Shown here piece after piece: positions 41,330 to 48,944 of a stretch of DNA of 64,000 nucleotides; the stretch's first letter is position 1; every line of letters begins with the position of its first letter. This stretch comes from Rhodocyclus purpureus. GTDB lineage: Bacteria > Pseudomonadota > Gammaproteobacteria > Burkholderiales > Rhodocyclaceae. The stretch is from positions 84,415 through 148,414 of the forward strand of contig NZ_NHRX01000034.1 in NCBI RefSeq assembly GCF_016653115.1, in the 5' to 3' direction. Under the pieces are notes generated by a model. That model ran no database searches. It saw nothing but the letters and a program-made list of their open reading frames with translations, and was not told the DNA's origin. The translations under genes were made by a program, and so were the position numbers.

Positions 41330-41475
41330 GCGTGCTTCCTTTGCCGTGTGTCCATGAGCCGCGAATTATGCACGCATTGGCTGCGCGCTTCGACAGGGCT
41401 CTCCCGGGCAAAGGCGAACGGCGTGTCCCGAACGCCGTAAAGGGGTCGTGCCGACAAGCGCAAGTTTGCATCGAT

Positions 41476-41500
41476 CCTTATTCATTTCCTCTGCATAAGG
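41476..41500 (+). promoter_or_regulatory. CCTTAT-N13-ATAAGG dyad upstream of metNIQ
   Basis: A perfect 6-bp inverted repeat (41476-41481 and 41495-41500) separated by 13 A/T-rich bases, the most A/T-rich spot of the ruvA/metN intergenic region and about 118 bp before metN. It has the outline of a LysR-type operator such as CysB. No SAM riboswitch or MetJ box is visible. Confidence 0.4.
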
Positions 41501-41617
41501 CCATGTCCATTGCTTCGTTCGCCGCCCGTTGTCCGGATGTTAACTTCCGCAGCGGATAAACCACGTTCCCGGCAGCAGGCGGCGCATCGCCCCGAAGAAA
41601 CCGGCAAGGGGCACCTC

Positions 41618-42643
41618 GTGATCGACATCGAAAACATCTCCACGCACTACATCGTCGACGGCCGCGCGATTCCCGCCCTCTCCGATGTCAGTCTGCGTGT
41701 CGAGAAAGGCGAGATCTTCGGCATCATCGGCGTCTCCGGCGCCGGAAAAAGCACGCTGGTGCGCACCCTGAATCTGCTCGTACGCCCCGACCGCGGCCGG
41801 ATCCTGGTCGACGGCGTCGATATCACTGCGCTCGCGAAACGCCAGTTGCAGAGCTACCGGCGCAAGACCGGAATGATCTTCCAGCACTTCAACCTGATCG
41901 GCGCCAAGACCGTCGCCGACAATATCCGCTTCCCGCTGCAACTCACCGGCGAATACGGCAAGGCCGAGATGGACCGGCGCGTCGATGAACTGCTCGACCT
42001 GGTCGAACTCTCCGCGCATCGCGACAAATACCCGGCCCAACTCTCGGGCGGCCAGAAACAGCGCGTCGGCATCGCGCGCGCGCTCGCCAACGATCCGAAC
42101 CTGCTGCTCTGCGACGAAGCCACTTCGGCGCTCGACCCACAGACCACGCAGTCGATCCTGCGTCTGCTGCTCGACATCAACCGCCGCCTCGGGCTGACCA
42201 TCGTCCTGATCACGCACGAAATGGACGTCATCCGCAGCCTCTGCGACCGGGTTGCGGTCCTCGACCGGGGAGTCGTTGTCGAGCAGGGTCGCGTCGTCGA
42301 GGTGCTGCTGCACCCGCAGCATGCGCTGACGCGAGCGCTGGTGCAGGAAAGTGCCGATCACCCGGCGGATGGCAACATCGTCGACCGCATGCGGGTGCAG
42401 GGGCTGCGCGGACCGCTCGTGCGCCTCACCTTCCTCGGCGCGATCACCTATCAGCCGGTGCTGCAGCGCATCGCCGCCGCACTCGAAGTCGGCTTCAACA
42501 TTGTCGATGGCGTCGTCGGTCGCATCAAGGACACGCCTTACGGGCAGATCACGGTGCAGGTGCTCGGCCAACTTCCCGATCTCGCGCGACTCGAAAACGT
42601 CTTTGGCGAGCATTCGGTTCGCTGCGAGGTATTGCGCGCATGA
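41618..42643 (+). CDS. metN: Methionine ABC transporter ATPase
   Basis: A 341-aa MetN. Walker A G-V-S-G-A-G-K-S-T, signature L-S-G-G-Q-K-Q-R, Walker B L-L-L-C-D-E-A-T-S-A-L-D. The C-terminal ~75 residues form the NIL domain (V-R-L-T-F-L-G ... G-Q-I-T-V-Q-V-L-G), which binds methionine and inhibits transport. The start is a GTG (41618): V-I-D-I-E-N-I-S-T-H is the family N-terminus, and the ATG at 41510 would add 36 non-family residues. It overlaps metI by 4 nt. Confidence 0.94.
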   Translation: MIDIENISTHYIVDGRAIPALSDVSLRVEKGEIFGIIGVSGAGKSTLVRTLNLLVRPDRGRILVDGVDITALAKRQLQSYRRKTGMIFQHFNLIGAKTVADNIRFPLQLTGEYGKAEMDRRVDELLDLVELSAHRDKYPAQLSGGQKQRVGIARALANDPNLLLCDEATSALDPQTTQSILRLLLDINRRLGLTIVLITHEMDVIRSLCDRVAVLDRGVVVEQGRVVEVLLHPQHALTRALVQESADHPADGNIVDRMRVQGLRGPLVRLTFLGAITYQPVLQRIAAALEVGFNIVDGVVGRIKDTPYGQITVQVLGQLPDLARLENVFGEHSVRCEVLRA

Positions 42644-43317
42644 GCCCCGATTTCCTCGTCCTCTTCGCTTCGATCGGCTGGTCCGACATCGCGCTGGCGA
42701 CCGGGGAGACGCTGATCATGGTCGGCGCGTCCTTGCTGTTCACGGTGCTGTTCGGCCTGCCGTTGGGGATCGTTCTCTTCCTCACCAGCCCGCGGCAAGC
42801 ACTCGCCAACGCGCCCATCTACGGCGTGCTCTCGCTGCTCGTCAATCTGGTCCGCTCGACGCCGTTCGTGATCCTGCTGATCGTCCTCATCCCGGTGACG
42901 GTGACGCTGATCGGCACCTCGATCGGCGTTCCGGGAGCGATTCCGCCGCTGGTGATCGGCGCGACGCCTTTTTTCGCCCGCCTGGTCGAGAACGTCCTGC
43001 GCGAAGTCGACCGCGGCATCATCGAGGCCAGCCAGGCGATGGGCGCGACCCTGCCGCAGATCGTCTTCGGCGCGCTGCTGCCGGAAACCCTGCCCGGCCT
43101 GCTGGCGGCGATCACGGTCACCGCGATCACGCTGGTTTCCTACGCCGCGATGTCCGGAGTGATCGGCGGCGGCGGCCTCGGCGATCTGGCGATCCGCTTC
43201 GGCTATCAGCGCTTTCAGAGTGAAGTGATGGTCGTCACCGTCGCCATCCTGCTGCTGCTGGTGCAGGCGCTGCAGGTGCTCGGCGACCGGCTGGTCCTGC
43301 ATTTTTCGCACAAATAG
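42640..43317 (+). CDS. metI: Methionine ABC transporter permease
   Basis: A 225-aa permease with five helices and the binding-protein-dependent motif E-A-S-Q-A-M-G-A-T-L-P-Q-I-V-F-G (EAA loop). L-V-N-L-V-R-S-T-P-F-V-I-L and T-P-F-F-A-R-L-V-E-N-V are conserved among MetI proteins. Coupled to metN by a 4-nt overlap. Confidence 0.95.
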   Translation: MSPDFLVLFASIGWSDIALATGETLIMVGASLLFTVLFGLPLGIVLFLTSPRQALANAPIYGVLSLLVNLVRSTPFVILLIVLIPVTVTLIGTSIGVPGAIPPLVIGATPFFARLVENVLREVDRGIIEASQAMGATLPQIVFGALLPETLPGLLAAITVTAITLVSYAAMSGVIGGGGLGDLAIRFGYQRFQSEVMVVTVAILLLLVQALQVLGDRLVLHFSHK

Positions 43318-43344
43318 GCATTCCTTGCCTTCAGGAGCCCGCGC

Positions 43345-43365
43345 ATGACCCAGTCCCACTGTTGA
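43345..43365 (+). CDS. Possible 6-codon leader peptide before metQ
   Basis: ATG ACC CAG TCC CAC TGT TGA (M-T-Q-S-H-C) with an AGGAG 8 nt upstream (43332-43336), followed by a GCGCCC / GGGCGC hairpin (43369-43385). It looks like a tiny translated leader with a terminal Cys codon between metI and metQ. It is very short and could be chance. Confidence 0.3.
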   Translation: MTQSHC

Positions 43366-43441
43366 CCGCGCCCGTGACGGGCGCAGCCATCCCGGCCCGC
43401 TTTCTTTTCACCGGCCCCATTTGATCCATTAAGGAGTCAGC

Positions 43442-44227
43442 ATGAAATTCAAGTTCTCCCCGCTCTTCGCTGCCTTGTTCGCCTTCGCCGCGATCTCGGC
43501 CCACGCCGATGGCAAGCTGAGCATCGCCGCCACCGCGGTCCCGCACGCCGAGATCCTCGAACACGTCAAGCCAGTACTGGCGAAGGAAGGCGTCGCTCTC
43601 GACATCAAGGTGTTCACCGACTACGTGCAGCCGAATGTTCAGGTCGCCGAGAAGCGGATCGACGTGAACTACTTCCAGCACAAGCCCTACCTCGACGAAT
43701 TCAACAGGAACAAGGGAACGAAGCTCGTTTCGGTCGCGGCAATCCACGTCGAGCCCTACGGCGCCTACTCGAAGAAGTACAAGAAGGTCACCGACCTGCC
43801 CAATGGCGCGACCATCGCCATCCCCAACGACCCCTCGAACGGCGGCCGGGCGCTGGTGCTGCTCGAACAGAACGGACTGATCAAGCTCAAGGACCCGCGC
43901 AACATCCTGTCCACGGTCAAGGACATCAGCGAAAACAAGAAGAACTTCAAGTTCAAGGAACTCGAAGCAGCGACGCTGCCGCGCATCCTCGACCAGGTCG
44001 ATCTGGCGCTGATCAACACCAACTACGCGCTCGAAGCCAAGCTGGTGCCGACCCGCGATGCACTGTTCATCGAGAGCGGCAACTCGCCTTACGCCAATCT
44101 GATCGTCGCCCGTACTGACAACAAGGACAGTGCTGACGTGAAGAAACTCATCCGCGCCCTGCAGAGCGACGACGTCAAGCAGTTCATCGAGACCAAGTAC
44201 CAAGGCGCGATCGTTCCCGCCTTCTGA
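43442..44227 (+). CDS. metQ: Methionine ABC transporter substrate-binding protein
   Basis: A 261-aa MetQ/NlpA family binding protein. The signal peptide (~1-22) ends A-H-A-D and has no lipobox cysteine, so the protein is likely soluble in the periplasm. Motifs: V-P-H-A-E-I-L-E-H-V-K-P, Y-V-Q-P-N, N-Y-F-Q-H-K-P-Y-L, G-A-T-I-A-I-P-N-D-P-S-N-G-G-R-A-L and the C-terminal T-K-Y-Q-G-A-I-V-P-A-F. Start 43442 follows an AAGGAG Shine-Dalgarno. Confidence 0.95.
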   Translation: MKFKFSPLFAALFAFAAISAHADGKLSIAATAVPHAEILEHVKPVLAKEGVALDIKVFTDYVQPNVQVAEKRIDVNYFQHKPYLDEFNRNKGTKLVSVAAIHVEPYGAYSKKYKKVTDLPNGATIAIPNDPSNGGRALVLLEQNGLIKLKDPRNILSTVKDISENKKNFKFKELEAATLPRILDQVDLALINTNYALEAKLVPTRDALFIESGNSPYANLIVARTDNKDSADVKKLIRALQSDDVKQFIETKYQGAIVPAF

Positions 44228-44272
44228 TCCTGCGGACTGAGAAACCAATAGCCAAAAACGGGGGAAAAGCAC

Positions 44273-45670
44273 ATGACACGCATGAAAACCATCGCCGTAG
44301 CGATCTCGACCATCGGCCTGCTCGGCGCGACTGCGCCGGTCTTCGCCGGTGAAGTCGAAGAGCTCCGGGCAGCTTTGAAGAAGATCACCGAACGGCTCGA
44401 TCAACTGGAAGGGCAGCAGAAGAATCAGGCCGTGGCCATCGCACAGGCGGCGAAGGTTGCGCCTGCCGCTCCTGCCGCAGCACCCGCCGCCCTGCCGGCA
44501 AATGTGGTCACCGCCGGCGACCTGCCGGGTTCGATCAAGATTCCGGGAACCGATACCTCGCTCAAGATCTACGGCTACGCCCAGGCCGACGCAACTTACG
44601 ACTTGAAGAGCCGCGGAAAAGACATCGACAACAACGACTGGGCCTCCTTCGTCGCCGTCCAGCCACTGAACAATACGACTGACGGCAAGCGCAAGGACCA
44701 GTTGTACGCGACCGCGCGCACCTCGCGCATCGGCTTTGAAACCAGCACGCCGACCGCCGATGGCAGCAAGGTGCACACCAAGATCGAGGCCGACTTCAAC
44801 GCGCCGAACATCTACTCGGGTGAAACGCTCACCAACTCGGTGCTGTTCCGCCTGCGCCATGCCTACGGTGAGGTCGGCAATTTCCTCGCCGGTCAGACCT
44901 GGTCGAACTTCTCCGATCTGGGCTCCTACGTCGATTCGGTCGACTTCAACGGCGTCGGCACGCAACCCTGGGTCCGTCAGGCCCAGTTCCGCTACACGCT
45001 GCCGCTCAACGCGAGTTCGAAGCTCGCGGTGTCGGTCGAAAACCCGCAGGGTTCTGCTACCGTTCCCTCCAACTCTGATGGATCGCCGAAGTACCCTGCC
45101 ACCGCCACCCAGTTCGACAAGACGCCGGACCTGATCGCCAATTTCACCACCGCCGGCAACTGGGGACATTTTTCCTTGCGCGGCCTTGCGCAGCAGTACC
45201 GCAACGACGTTCATAGCAAACAGGCCTGGGGGCTGGGTCTGGGTGGCAGCTTGAATCTCGGTAAGGACAGGCTCGTCGCCCAGATCAACGGCGGCAACGG
45301 CATCGGCCGCTACACCTTCAATTCGGCCTACCAGCGCGCGTACGACGACGGCCAGGAAATCCACCTGTGGAAGGCGATCGGCGGGCACGTCGGCTATACG
45401 CACGTGTGGAGTCCGACGCTGCGTTCCAACCTGATCCTGGCGCACACCAAGTTCAGCGGCGACAGCACGCTTGAGTCGCTGAAGGACGACGCGACGAATG
45501 GCCTGGCCGTCAACAAGAAGATCGACGAAGCCTTGATCAACACTTTCTGGACCGTCGCCAAGAACACCGAGGTTGGCCTGGAATACGCTTACGGCAAGCG
45601 CACCACTTTCGCAGGCGAAACCGGCACGCAGAACCGGATCAACGCGACGGTTCACTACAACCTGTTCTGA
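44273..45670 (+). CDS. DcaP-like outer membrane porin
   Basis: A 465-aa beta-barrel protein. Signal peptide ~1-25, a coiled-coil segment (E-V-E-E-L-R-A-A-L-K-K-I-T-E-R-L-D-Q-L-E) at ~26-50, an Ala/Pro linker, then the barrel starting at I-K-I-P-G-T-D-T-S-L-K-I-Y-G-Y-A-Q-A-D and ending in the terminal Phe required for outer-membrane insertion. This is the layout of DcaP-type trimeric porins, which admit small carboxylates and similar anions. It directly follows metQ (45-nt gap) and may serve outer-membrane entry for that operon. Confidence 0.88.
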   Translation: MTRMKTIAVAISTIGLLGATAPVFAGEVEELRAALKKITERLDQLEGQQKNQAVAIAQAAKVAPAAPAAAPAALPANVVTAGDLPGSIKIPGTDTSLKIYGYAQADATYDLKSRGKDIDNNDWASFVAVQPLNNTTDGKRKDQLYATARTSRIGFETSTPTADGSKVHTKIEADFNAPNIYSGETLTNSVLFRLRHAYGEVGNFLAGQTWSNFSDLGSYVDSVDFNGVGTQPWVRQAQFRYTLPLNASSKLAVSVENPQGSATVPSNSDGSPKYPATATQFDKTPDLIANFTTAGNWGHFSLRGLAQQYRNDVHSKQAWGLGLGGSLNLGKDRLVAQINGGNGIGRYTFNSAYQRAYDDGQEIHLWKAIGGHVGYTHVWSPTLRSNLILAHTKFSGDSTLESLKDDATNGLAVNKKIDEALINTFWTVAKNTEVGLEYAYGKRTTFAGETGTQNRINATVHYNLF

Positions 45671-45696
45671 GCCCTTTCAGCAGCGCGAGCGCCACG

Positions 45697-45721
45697 CCCC
45701 TGCAGTTTTGCACTGCAGGGG
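45697..45721 (+). terminator. Hairpin between convergent porin and glt operon
   Basis: A 10-bp perfect stem (CCCCTGCAGT / ACTGCAGGGG) with a 5-nt loop, 26 nt after the porin stop codon and between two convergent operons. There is no T-tract, so termination may be weak or bidirectional. Confidence 0.55.
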
Positions 45722-45764
45722 CCTCCCGTTGCAGGCGATAAGCCGATGCCGCGCATGGCACCGC

Positions 45765-46481
45765 TCACTGCCGGCAGCGCCCGCGGTCCGGAGCTTCCTG
45801 GCTTCTCCTCTGCAACTGCCGCGAAACGAAGCCGGCGATGAGGTCGAGGCCTGAACAGAGGATGAAGTAGATGGCGCCGACGAAAAGGAAGATCTCGGCC
45901 GGATAGACCATCAGCCGGCTATTGACCTGGGCGGCGACGAAGGAGAGTTCGGGAACGCCGACGATGTAGGCGAGCGAGGAATCCTTGATCAGCGCCACCC
46001 ACTGGTTGACGAACGAAGGCAGCATGATGCGCAGCGCCTGCGGCAGCACGACATGGCGTAGCACCTCCATCCGCGACAGTCCCAAAGCCAGGCCTGCTTG
46101 CCACTGCCCGTGCGGAATCCCGGCGATTCCGGCATGCACCGCGTGCGCCAGATACGCGCCTCCGATCAGCGACAGCGCGCAGGCGACCGAGACGAGACCG
46201 GGCACATCGATGCCGAAGGCGACCGGAAGCAGGAAGTAGGTCCAGAAGATCAGCATCAGCACCGGAATCGCGCGAAAGAAACCGAGTGTGAGAACCAGTA
46301 TGGCGTTGGTCACGCCGCGTGACAGCGACAGCGCGATCCCGAGCAGCAGGCCGAGGATGCCGGCGGCGATCGCCGAAGCGACGCTGAGCACGAGCGTCAG
46401 CGCCGCGCCGCCGAGTTGCCCCTCGGGGAAGGCGCCCCACAGCAGATAGGGCAAGTTGTCGAGAATGACCTGAAGATTCAT
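45765..46481 (-). CDS. Polar amino-acid ABC permease (GltK-like)
   Basis: A 238-aa His/Glu/Gln/Arg family permease. It begins M-N-L-Q-V-I-L-D-N-L-P-Y-L-L-W-G and has about five TM helices with the EAA-like loop A-L-G-L-S-R-M-E-V-L-R-H-V-V-L-P-Q-A-L-R. L-I-K-D-S-S-L-A-Y-I-V-G is typical of the glutamate/aspartate permeases GltK. An earlier ATG at 46526 overlaps the partner gene; 46481 gives the ATGA overlap with it and fits relatives. Confidence 0.88.
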   Translation of the reverse strand: MNLQVILDNLPYLLWGAFPEGQLGGAALTLVLSVASAIAAGILGLLLGIALSLSRGVTNAILVLTLGFFRAIPVLMLIFWTYFLLPVAFGIDVPGLVSVACALSLIGGAYLAHAVHAGIAGIPHGQWQAGLALGLSRMEVLRHVVLPQALRIMLPSFVNQWVALIKDSSLAYIVGVPELSFVAAQVNSRLMVYPAEIFLFVGAIYFILCSGLDLIAGFVSRQLQRRSQEAPDRGRCRQ

Positions 46482-47236
46482 GCCGGTCGTGTTCGTCCGC
46501 GCACGCGCTGGCGCCGCGACAGCCACTGGCCGAATGCCTCGATCAGCGCGATCACCAGAATGTAGAAGAGGGTGGCGATGGCGAAGGCCTGGAAGGTCTT
46601 GAAGGTCTCGCTCTCGACCTGGCGCGACGCGTAGGACAACTCGACCAGGCCGATGGCCATCGCCAGCGAGGAATTCTTGACGATGTTCATGTACTGCCCG
46701 AGCAGCGGCGGCAGCGCCAGGCGCAGCGCCTGCGGCAGGACGACGTGGACGAATACCTGCCAGTGCGTCATGCCCAGGGCTTGCGCGGCCTGCCGCTGCG
46801 GCAACGGGACGCCTGTGATGCCCGAACGGATTTCCTCGGCGACGAAGGCGGCCGAGTAAAGCGTCAGGCCGAGCGTCGCGATCAGGAACTCGAACGATGG
46901 CCAGTGCAGTTCGATCCCGCCGCCAATCGCCGTGAGGTGCGGGCTGTTGAGCCAGAGCATCGCCGCCTCCGGCAGCAATCCTGGCAGACCGAAATACCAG
47001 AAGAAGAGTTGCACCAACAGCGGCGTGTTGCGAAAGAACGCGATGTAAGCGGCGCTCATCGGCGACAGCGGGCGCAGCGTGCTCGTCCGCCCGAGCGCGA
47101 GGAGAAAGCCTAGCAGCGTCGACAGGACGACGACGATCGCCGAGACGAGCAGCGTCATGCCGAGGCCGTCGACCAGCCAGAGCACGTACTTCCCGGCGAG
47201 AGGCTCGCCGAACAGCGAACTGAGGATCATGTGCAA
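46478..47236 (-). CDS. Polar amino-acid ABC permease (GltJ-like)
   Basis: A 252-aa permease of the same family. G-L-G-M-T-L-L-V-S-A opens the first helix; A-Y-I-A-F-F-R-N-T-P-L-L-V-Q-L-F-F-W-Y-F-G is the GltJ-type conserved stretch; the EAA loop is A-L-G-M-T-H-W-Q-V-F-V-H-V-V-L-P-Q-A. It forms a heterodimer with the downstream permease. Confidence 0.89.
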   Translation of the reverse strand: MHMILSSLFGEPLAGKYVLWLVDGLGMTLLVSAIVVVLSTLLGFLLALGRTSTLRPLSPMSAAYIAFFRNTPLLVQLFFWYFGLPGLLPEAAMLWLNSPHLTAIGGGIELHWPSFEFLIATLGLTLYSAAFVAEEIRSGITGVPLPQRQAAQALGMTHWQVFVHVVLPQALRLALPPLLGQYMNIVKNSSLAMAIGLVELSYASRQVESETFKTFQAFAIATLFYILVIALIEAFGQWLSRRQRVRGRTRPA

Positions 47237-47274
47237 GCGGGGGCAGCGTCCTTCAGGCCGTCCCCGCTACAAGA

Positions 47275-48090
47275 CTACTTGTCGCGGATGTGCGCGTCGC
47301 CGATCTTGAACAGGCGCGGCAGCGGTGCCTTGCTTTGCGGGCCGAACCACTTGTCGTGGATCTTCTGTGCCGTACCGTTCTTCTCGAGTTCGTGCAGCCA
47401 CTCGTCGATCGTCGACTTGAGGCGTGCCTCGCCCTTGGGAATGCCGACGCCTTCGAGTTCCTCGGAAATTGCGAACGGCGGTATCTCGTACTTGTCCTTG
47501 TCCGGCAAGGCTGCGAGCAGCGGCACCAGCTTGGCGCCATCCTGCGTGATCGCCTGCACGTTGCCGTTGCGCAGTGCGCTCAGTGCGAAGGGCGTGTCGT
47601 CGTAGGCGATGACCTTGGCGGTCGGGTACTTCTCGCGCAGTGTGGTCTCCATGGTCGTTCCCTTGTCCGCGCCGATGCGCCAGTCCTTCAGCTGATCGGG
47701 GCTCTTCAGTGTTCCCTTGCGCGCCAGGAACTGCTGTCCCGAGGCGAAATAGGGAATGCTGAAGTCGATGACCTTGGCGCGCTCTTCGGTGATGGTGAAG
47801 TTGGCGAAGACCAGATCGACCTTGTTCGAGGTCAGCAGCGGGATGCGGTTGGCCGGGTTGGTCGGAACGAGTTCGACCCTGACACCCAGTTTCCTGCCCA
47901 GTTCGAGTGCATAGTCGACGTCGAGACCGGTGATCTTCTTCGTCTTCTCGTCCACGAAGCCGAAGGGCGGGTTGGCGTCGAAGGCGGCGACGCGCAGCAC
48001 GCCGGCCTTGCGGATGTCGTCGAGCTTGTCGGCCTGGGCCAGGCCGGAGGCCAGCGCCAGCCCGAGGAAGATTGCAGCCTGGAGTTTCAT
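47275..48090 (-). CDS. Polar amino-acid ABC substrate-binding protein (GltI-like)
   Basis: A 271-aa periplasmic binding protein: signal peptide 1-21 (ending L-A-Q-A-D), then A-A-F-D-A-N-P-P-F-G-F-V-D, G-L-D-V-D-Y-A, D-L-V-F-A-N-F-T-I-T-E-E-R-A-K-V-I-D-F-S-I-P-Y-F and W-F-G-P. Belongs to the bacterial solute-binding protein 3 family. Glutamate/aspartate is likely from the operon partners, but arginine, cystine or glutamine are possible. Start 48090 has AAAGGA upstream. It lies between the ATPase and permease genes. Confidence 0.88.
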   Translation of the reverse strand: MKLQAAIFLGLALASGLAQADKLDDIRKAGVLRVAAFDANPPFGFVDEKTKKITGLDVDYALELGRKLGVRVELVPTNPANRIPLLTSNKVDLVFANFTITEERAKVIDFSIPYFASGQQFLARKGTLKSPDQLKDWRIGADKGTTMETTLREKYPTAKVIAYDDTPFALSALRNGNVQAITQDGAKLVPLLAALPDKDKYEIPPFAISEELEGVGIPKGEARLKSTIDEWLHELEKNGTAQKIHDKWFGPQSKAPLPRLFKIGDAHIRDK

Positions 48091-48203
48091 GTCGGTCCTT
48101 TGCATCGGGTTTGCCTACGGACCCCAGATTAGCAAGCGCCTCCCCGGTCGCGAACGAACAAGATTTGATTAACTTATGTCGCCCGCTGCAACTTTCCTCA
48201 GCC

Positions 48204-48932
48204 TCAATGGTGCAGTATCTTCGACAGGAACTGCTGCGCACGTTGCGAGCGCGGTTTGCCGAAGAATTCGTCCTTCGGCGCGTCCTCGACGATGCGTCCC
48301 TGGTCCATGAAAATCACGCGATGCGCCACTTTGCGCGCAAAACCCATTTCGTGGGTCACGCACATCATGGTCATTCCCTCCTGCGCCAGTTCGACCATCA
48401 CGTCGAGCACCTCGTTGATCATCTCGGGATCCAGTGCCGAGGTCGGTTCGTCGAAGAGCATGGCGATCGGGTCCATCGACAGCGCGCGGGCAATCGCGAC
48501 GCGCTGCTGCTGGCCGCCGGAAAGTTCGCCGGGGTACTTGTTCGCGTGCGCTTTCAGACCGACGCGGTCGAGCAGTTGCAGCCCCTTGGCGTTCGCTTCG
48601 TCGCGCGAACGACCGAGGACCTTGATCTGCGCCAGCGTCAGGTTGTCGATGATGCGCAGGTGCGGGAACAGTTCGAAGAGCTGAAAGACCATGCCGATGC
48701 GCGAGCGCAGTGTCGGGAGATGCGTCTTCGGATCGCCGACCGGGATGCCATCGACGACGATTTCGCCTTCCTGAAACGGTTCGAGCCCGTTTACGCACTT
48801 GATCAGCGTCGACTTGCCGGAGCCTGACGGTCCGCAGACGACGATCACCTCGCCCTTGCGAATGTCCGTCGTGCATTCGCCGAGGACCTGGAAACTGCCG
48901 TACCACTTTGAAACCTGACGAATCGAGATCAT
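48204..48932 (-). CDS. Polar amino-acid ABC ATPase (GltL-like)
   Basis: A 242-aa ATPase. Walker A G-P-S-G-S-G-K-S-T, signature L-S-G-G-Q-Q-Q-R, Walker B I-A-M-L-F-D-E-P-T-S-A-L-D. It begins M-I-S-I-R-Q-V-S-K-W-Y-G and is the first gene of the four-gene operon. It starts 12 nt from the CHAT gene's stop codon on the same strand, so the two may be co-transcribed. Confidence 0.92.
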   Translation of the reverse strand: MISIRQVSKWYGSFQVLGECTTDIRKGEVIVVCGPSGSGKSTLIKCVNGLEPFQEGEIVVDGIPVGDPKTHLPTLRSRIGMVFQLFELFPHLRIIDNLTLAQIKVLGRSRDEANAKGLQLLDRVGLKAHANKYPGELSGGQQQRVAIARALSMDPIAMLFDEPTSALDPEMINEVLDVMVELAQEGMTMMCVTHEMGFARKVAHRVIFMDQGRIVEDAPKDEFFGKPRSQRAQQFLSKILHH

Positions 48933-48944
48933 TGCTTGTTCCTG

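Noticed and set aside
41330..41617. SAM/SAH riboswitch upstream of metNIQ
   Set aside because: No conserved cores of SAM-I, SAM-II or SAH elements could be found.
43331..45655. 774-aa minus-strand frame opposite metQ and the porin
   Set aside because: Shadow of conserved genes on the plus strand; no recognisable domain or start signals.
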